Shown here: positions 38,328 to 39,862 of the stretch, piece by piece | Position numbering within the stretch: position 1 is the stretch's first letter | How the letters are laid out: every line of letters begins with the position of its first letter | NCBI GenBank assembly: GCA_937974195.1 | Contig: CALJIC010000194.1 | Location: forward strand, 1 to 39,862 | Direction of reading: 5' to 3' | Length of the DNA stretch: 39,862 nucleotides | From: an uncultured Roseiflexaceae bacterium | GTDB taxonomy: Bacteria > Chloroflexota > Chloroflexia > Chloroflexales > Roseiflexaceae | Position numbers and translations under genes: made by a program | Notes under the pieces: model-generated | Database searches by the model: none | What the model was told of the DNA's origin: nothing | What the model saw: only the letters and a program-made list of their open reading frames with translations

Positions 38328-39731
38328 ATGACAGCGATCAGCAGCGCCCGGCTCGATCCCCACACCCTCGACCGCCTGCGCGCACAGCTGCGCGGGACGG
38401 TCCTGACGCCCGGAGACCCGGAGTACGACCAGGCGCGCGCCCTCTGGAACGCCATGGTCGACCGGCGCCCGGCGCTGATCGCGCGCTGCCTCGGTGCTGC
38501 CGATGTGATCGCCTGCGTCGAGTTCGCCCGCGCGCAGGGGCTCCTGCTGTCAATCAAGGGCGGCGGGCACAACATTGCCGGGCTGGCCGCGTGCGACGGT
38601 GGGCTGATGCTCGACATGTCGCGCATGCGCGGCGTGTGGGTCGACCCGCTCACGCAAACGGCGCGCGCGCAGGCCGGCTGCCTCCTCGCCGACCTCGACC
38701 GCGAGACGCAGGTCCACGGCCTGGCCGCCGTGCTCGGCTTTGTCTCGACCACCGGCATCGCCGGCCTCACGCTCGGCGGCGGCTTCGGCTACCTGACGCG
38801 GCGCTTCGGCTGGGCGTGCGACACGCTTCGCTCGGTGGAGGTGGTCACGGCTGACGGGCGGGTGGCGCGCGCCAGCGAGCGCGAGAACGCGGATCTGTTC
38901 TGGGCGCTGCGCGGGGGCGGCGGCAACTTCGGCGTCGTCACCTCGTTCGAGTACCAGCTCTTCCCCGTTGGCCCGGAGGTGCTCGCCGGGGCGGTCGTCT
39001 GGCGCGCGGAGGACGCCGCCGAGGTGCTGGCGATGTACCGGGAGCTCACGGCCCACGCCCCGCCCGAGCTCAGCTGCGCGGCGGCCCTGCGCGCGGCCCC
39101 GCCCGCGCCGTGGATCCCGGCGGAGATGCACGGCAGGCCGGTGGTGATGCTCCTGGTCTGCGACAGCGGGCCGCCGGACGAGGCCGAGCGGCGCGTCGCG
39201 CCGATCAAGGCGTTCGGGCGGCCGGTGGCCGACATCGTCCAGCGCCGGCCCTACGTCCAGCAGCAGCGCCTGATCGACGCGACCCAGCCGCCGGGCCGGC
39301 GCAACTACTGGAAGTCCGAGTTCCTGCCCGGCCTCAGCCCGGATCTGCTCTCCCGGGCGATCGAGCACGCCGCGCGGATGGCCTCGCCCCACGCCGTGCT
39401 CCTGCTCTTCCCGGTCGGCGGCGCGCTCAACCGGCTGCCGGGCGACCACTCGGCGGTCGGCAACCGCGACGCGGCCTTCGTGCTGACGATCGCGACTGCT
39501 TGGGAGCGCGCCGAGGACGACGAGGCGAACATCGGCTGGGCGCGGGCGACGTGGCAGGACCTGCGCGCCTTCTCGACCGGCGGCGCCTACATCAACTTTC
39601 AGACCGAGGACGAGGGGCCAGCGCGCATCCGCGCCGCGTACCGGTCGAACTACGGGCGGCTGGTGGAGGTCAAGGCGAAGTGGGACCCGGAGAACCGCTT
39701 CCGGGTGAATAAGAACATCGCCCCACAGTAA
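38328..39731 (+). CDS. FAD-linked oxidase, BBE/GOOX-like
   Basis: The 467-residue protein belongs to the PCMH/FAD-binding type 4 family with a C-terminal BBE segment ('NYGRLVEVKAKWDPENRFRVNKNI'). His81 in 'SIKGGGHNIAG' is the expected covalent FAD attachment site. 'GIAGLTLGGGFGYLTRRFGWACD' forms the FAD cradle. The Cys that would make a second covalent bond is replaced here ('GFVSTTGIAG'), so a single histidyl link is expected. Substrates of this group include sugars, alkaloids and polyketides; none can be assigned. ACGGAGGAG precedes the ATG. Confidence 0.87.
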   Translation: MTAISSARLDPHTLDRLRAQLRGTVLTPGDPEYDQARALWNAMVDRRPALIARCLGAADVIACVEFARAQGLLLSIKGGGHNIAGLAACDGGLMLDMSRMRGVWVDPLTQTARAQAGCLLADLDRETQVHGLAAVLGFVSTTGIAGLTLGGGFGYLTRRFGWACDTLRSVEVVTADGRVARASERENADLFWALRGGGGNFGVVTSFEYQLFPVGPEVLAGAVVWRAEDAAEVLAMYRELTAHAPPELSCAAALRAAPPAPWIPAEMHGRPVVMLLVCDSGPPDEAERRVAPIKAFGRPVADIVQRRPYVQQQRLIDATQPPGRRNYWKSEFLPGLSPDLLSRAIEHAARMASPHAVLLLFPVGGALNRLPGDHSAVGNRDAAFVLTIATAWERAEDDEANIGWARATWQDLRAFSTGGAYINFQTEDEGPARIRAAYRSNYGRLVEVKAKWDPENRFRVNKNIAPQ

Positions 39732-39802
39732 CAGGAGTTACGCGGTGCGGTCAGAGCGTGCGTGAGGGCGAGAGGGGTTGCGAGCCTTCTCGCGCTCTCC
39801 CG

Positions 39803-39862
39803 CGCTGGAAGGGGCTGTGCAGCCCCTTCCGAACCATCCCCGCAAGCGGTGCCGCCTCCCAT
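39803..39862 (-). repeat. Palindromic intergenic repeat, copy R4 (cut by the window edge)
   Basis: A 10-bp palindrome GGAAGGGGCT-GTGC-AGCCCCTTCC (39807-39830) is followed by CCCCGCAAGCGG and GCCGCCTCCCA, resembling the reverse complement of the left module of the copy at 7908. It may also terminate the flavin oxidase transcript. The 70 bases between the stop and this element hold no gene. Confidence 0.55.

Noticed and set aside
39732..39760. Insertion-sequence-end-like CAGGAGTTACGC after the flavin oxidase
   Set aside because: No matching inverted end, target duplication or transposase is in the window, so the resemblance cannot be supported.

Overview
The window is a high-GC bacterial chromosome segment with dense, short-spaced genes on both strands. 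The gene types suggest a filamentous Chloroflexota (Chloroflexales/Roseiflexineae-like) genome: a large BTAD/AAA regulator, tandem PRC-barrel proteins, GT39-type membrane glycosyltransferases with beta-sandwich domains, an LLM-type flavin oxidoreductase, lipoproteins with a Gly-Ala-Cys lipobox, and GC-rich modular palindromic intergenic repeats. That placement is inference. No phage, CRISPR, rRNA or intact transposase was seen.

Layout. 1-6.1 kb: LLM-class oxidoreductase, OsmC-like protein, lipoprotein, a broken PIG-L deacetylase overlapping an RsmC-like methyltransferase, a PAS/PAS/GAF/GGDEF diguanylate cyclase and a small hypothetical gene. 6.1-6.7 kb: two tRNA-Ala genes (anticodons GGC and CGC) and rpmG (L33), all on the minus strand with near-consensus promoters. 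6.7-8.1 kb: an orphan OmpR-type response regulator whose phospho-acceptor Asp is Glu, flanked by inverted copies of a palindromic repeat and preceded by an AT-rich 39-bp tandem repeat. 8.1-12.8 kb: GlcF-like Fe-S protein, GT4 glycosyltransferase, a cupin plus KduD-like dehydrogenase pair, and a conserved hypothetical protein. 13-14.4 kb: a 15-codon ORF with its own promoter, then an XRE-type regulator and trmB. 14.4-18 kb (minus): GNAT, sugar isomerase/epimerase-like TIM barrel, truncated globin, VOC protein, APH-type kinase. 18-24 kb (plus): nucleotidyltransferase-fold protein, GT39 protein, Na+/Ca2+ exchanger, second large membrane protein. 24-28.5 kb: alpha/beta hydrolase, then an M20 peptidase gene between two secreted proteins that share a domain. 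28.9-31.1 kb: two PRC-barrel-like proteins and a SnoaL/ABM/zinc-ribbon fusion. 31.2-39.7 kb: a 1089-residue BTAD/AAA/TPR regulator, a GH106-like glycoside hydrolase, an AraC regulator and a covalent-flavin oxidase.

The most notable unexplained signals are regulatory. An exact 18-bp direct repeat, with a third partial copy at 11-bp-multiple spacing, lies upstream of the BTAD regulator gene, which appears to be transcribed leaderlessly. The sugar isomerase gene has a 16-bp tandem repeat at 21-bp spacing in front of it. Promoters with an extended -10 (TG-N-TA-NNN-T) recur through the window. Functionally, the KduD/cupin pair, the sugar isomerase, the GH106-like enzyme and its two flanking regulators hint at use of plant- or EPS-derived sugars. 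The two membrane glycosyltransferase-like proteins and the GT4 enzyme point to cell-envelope glycosylation.
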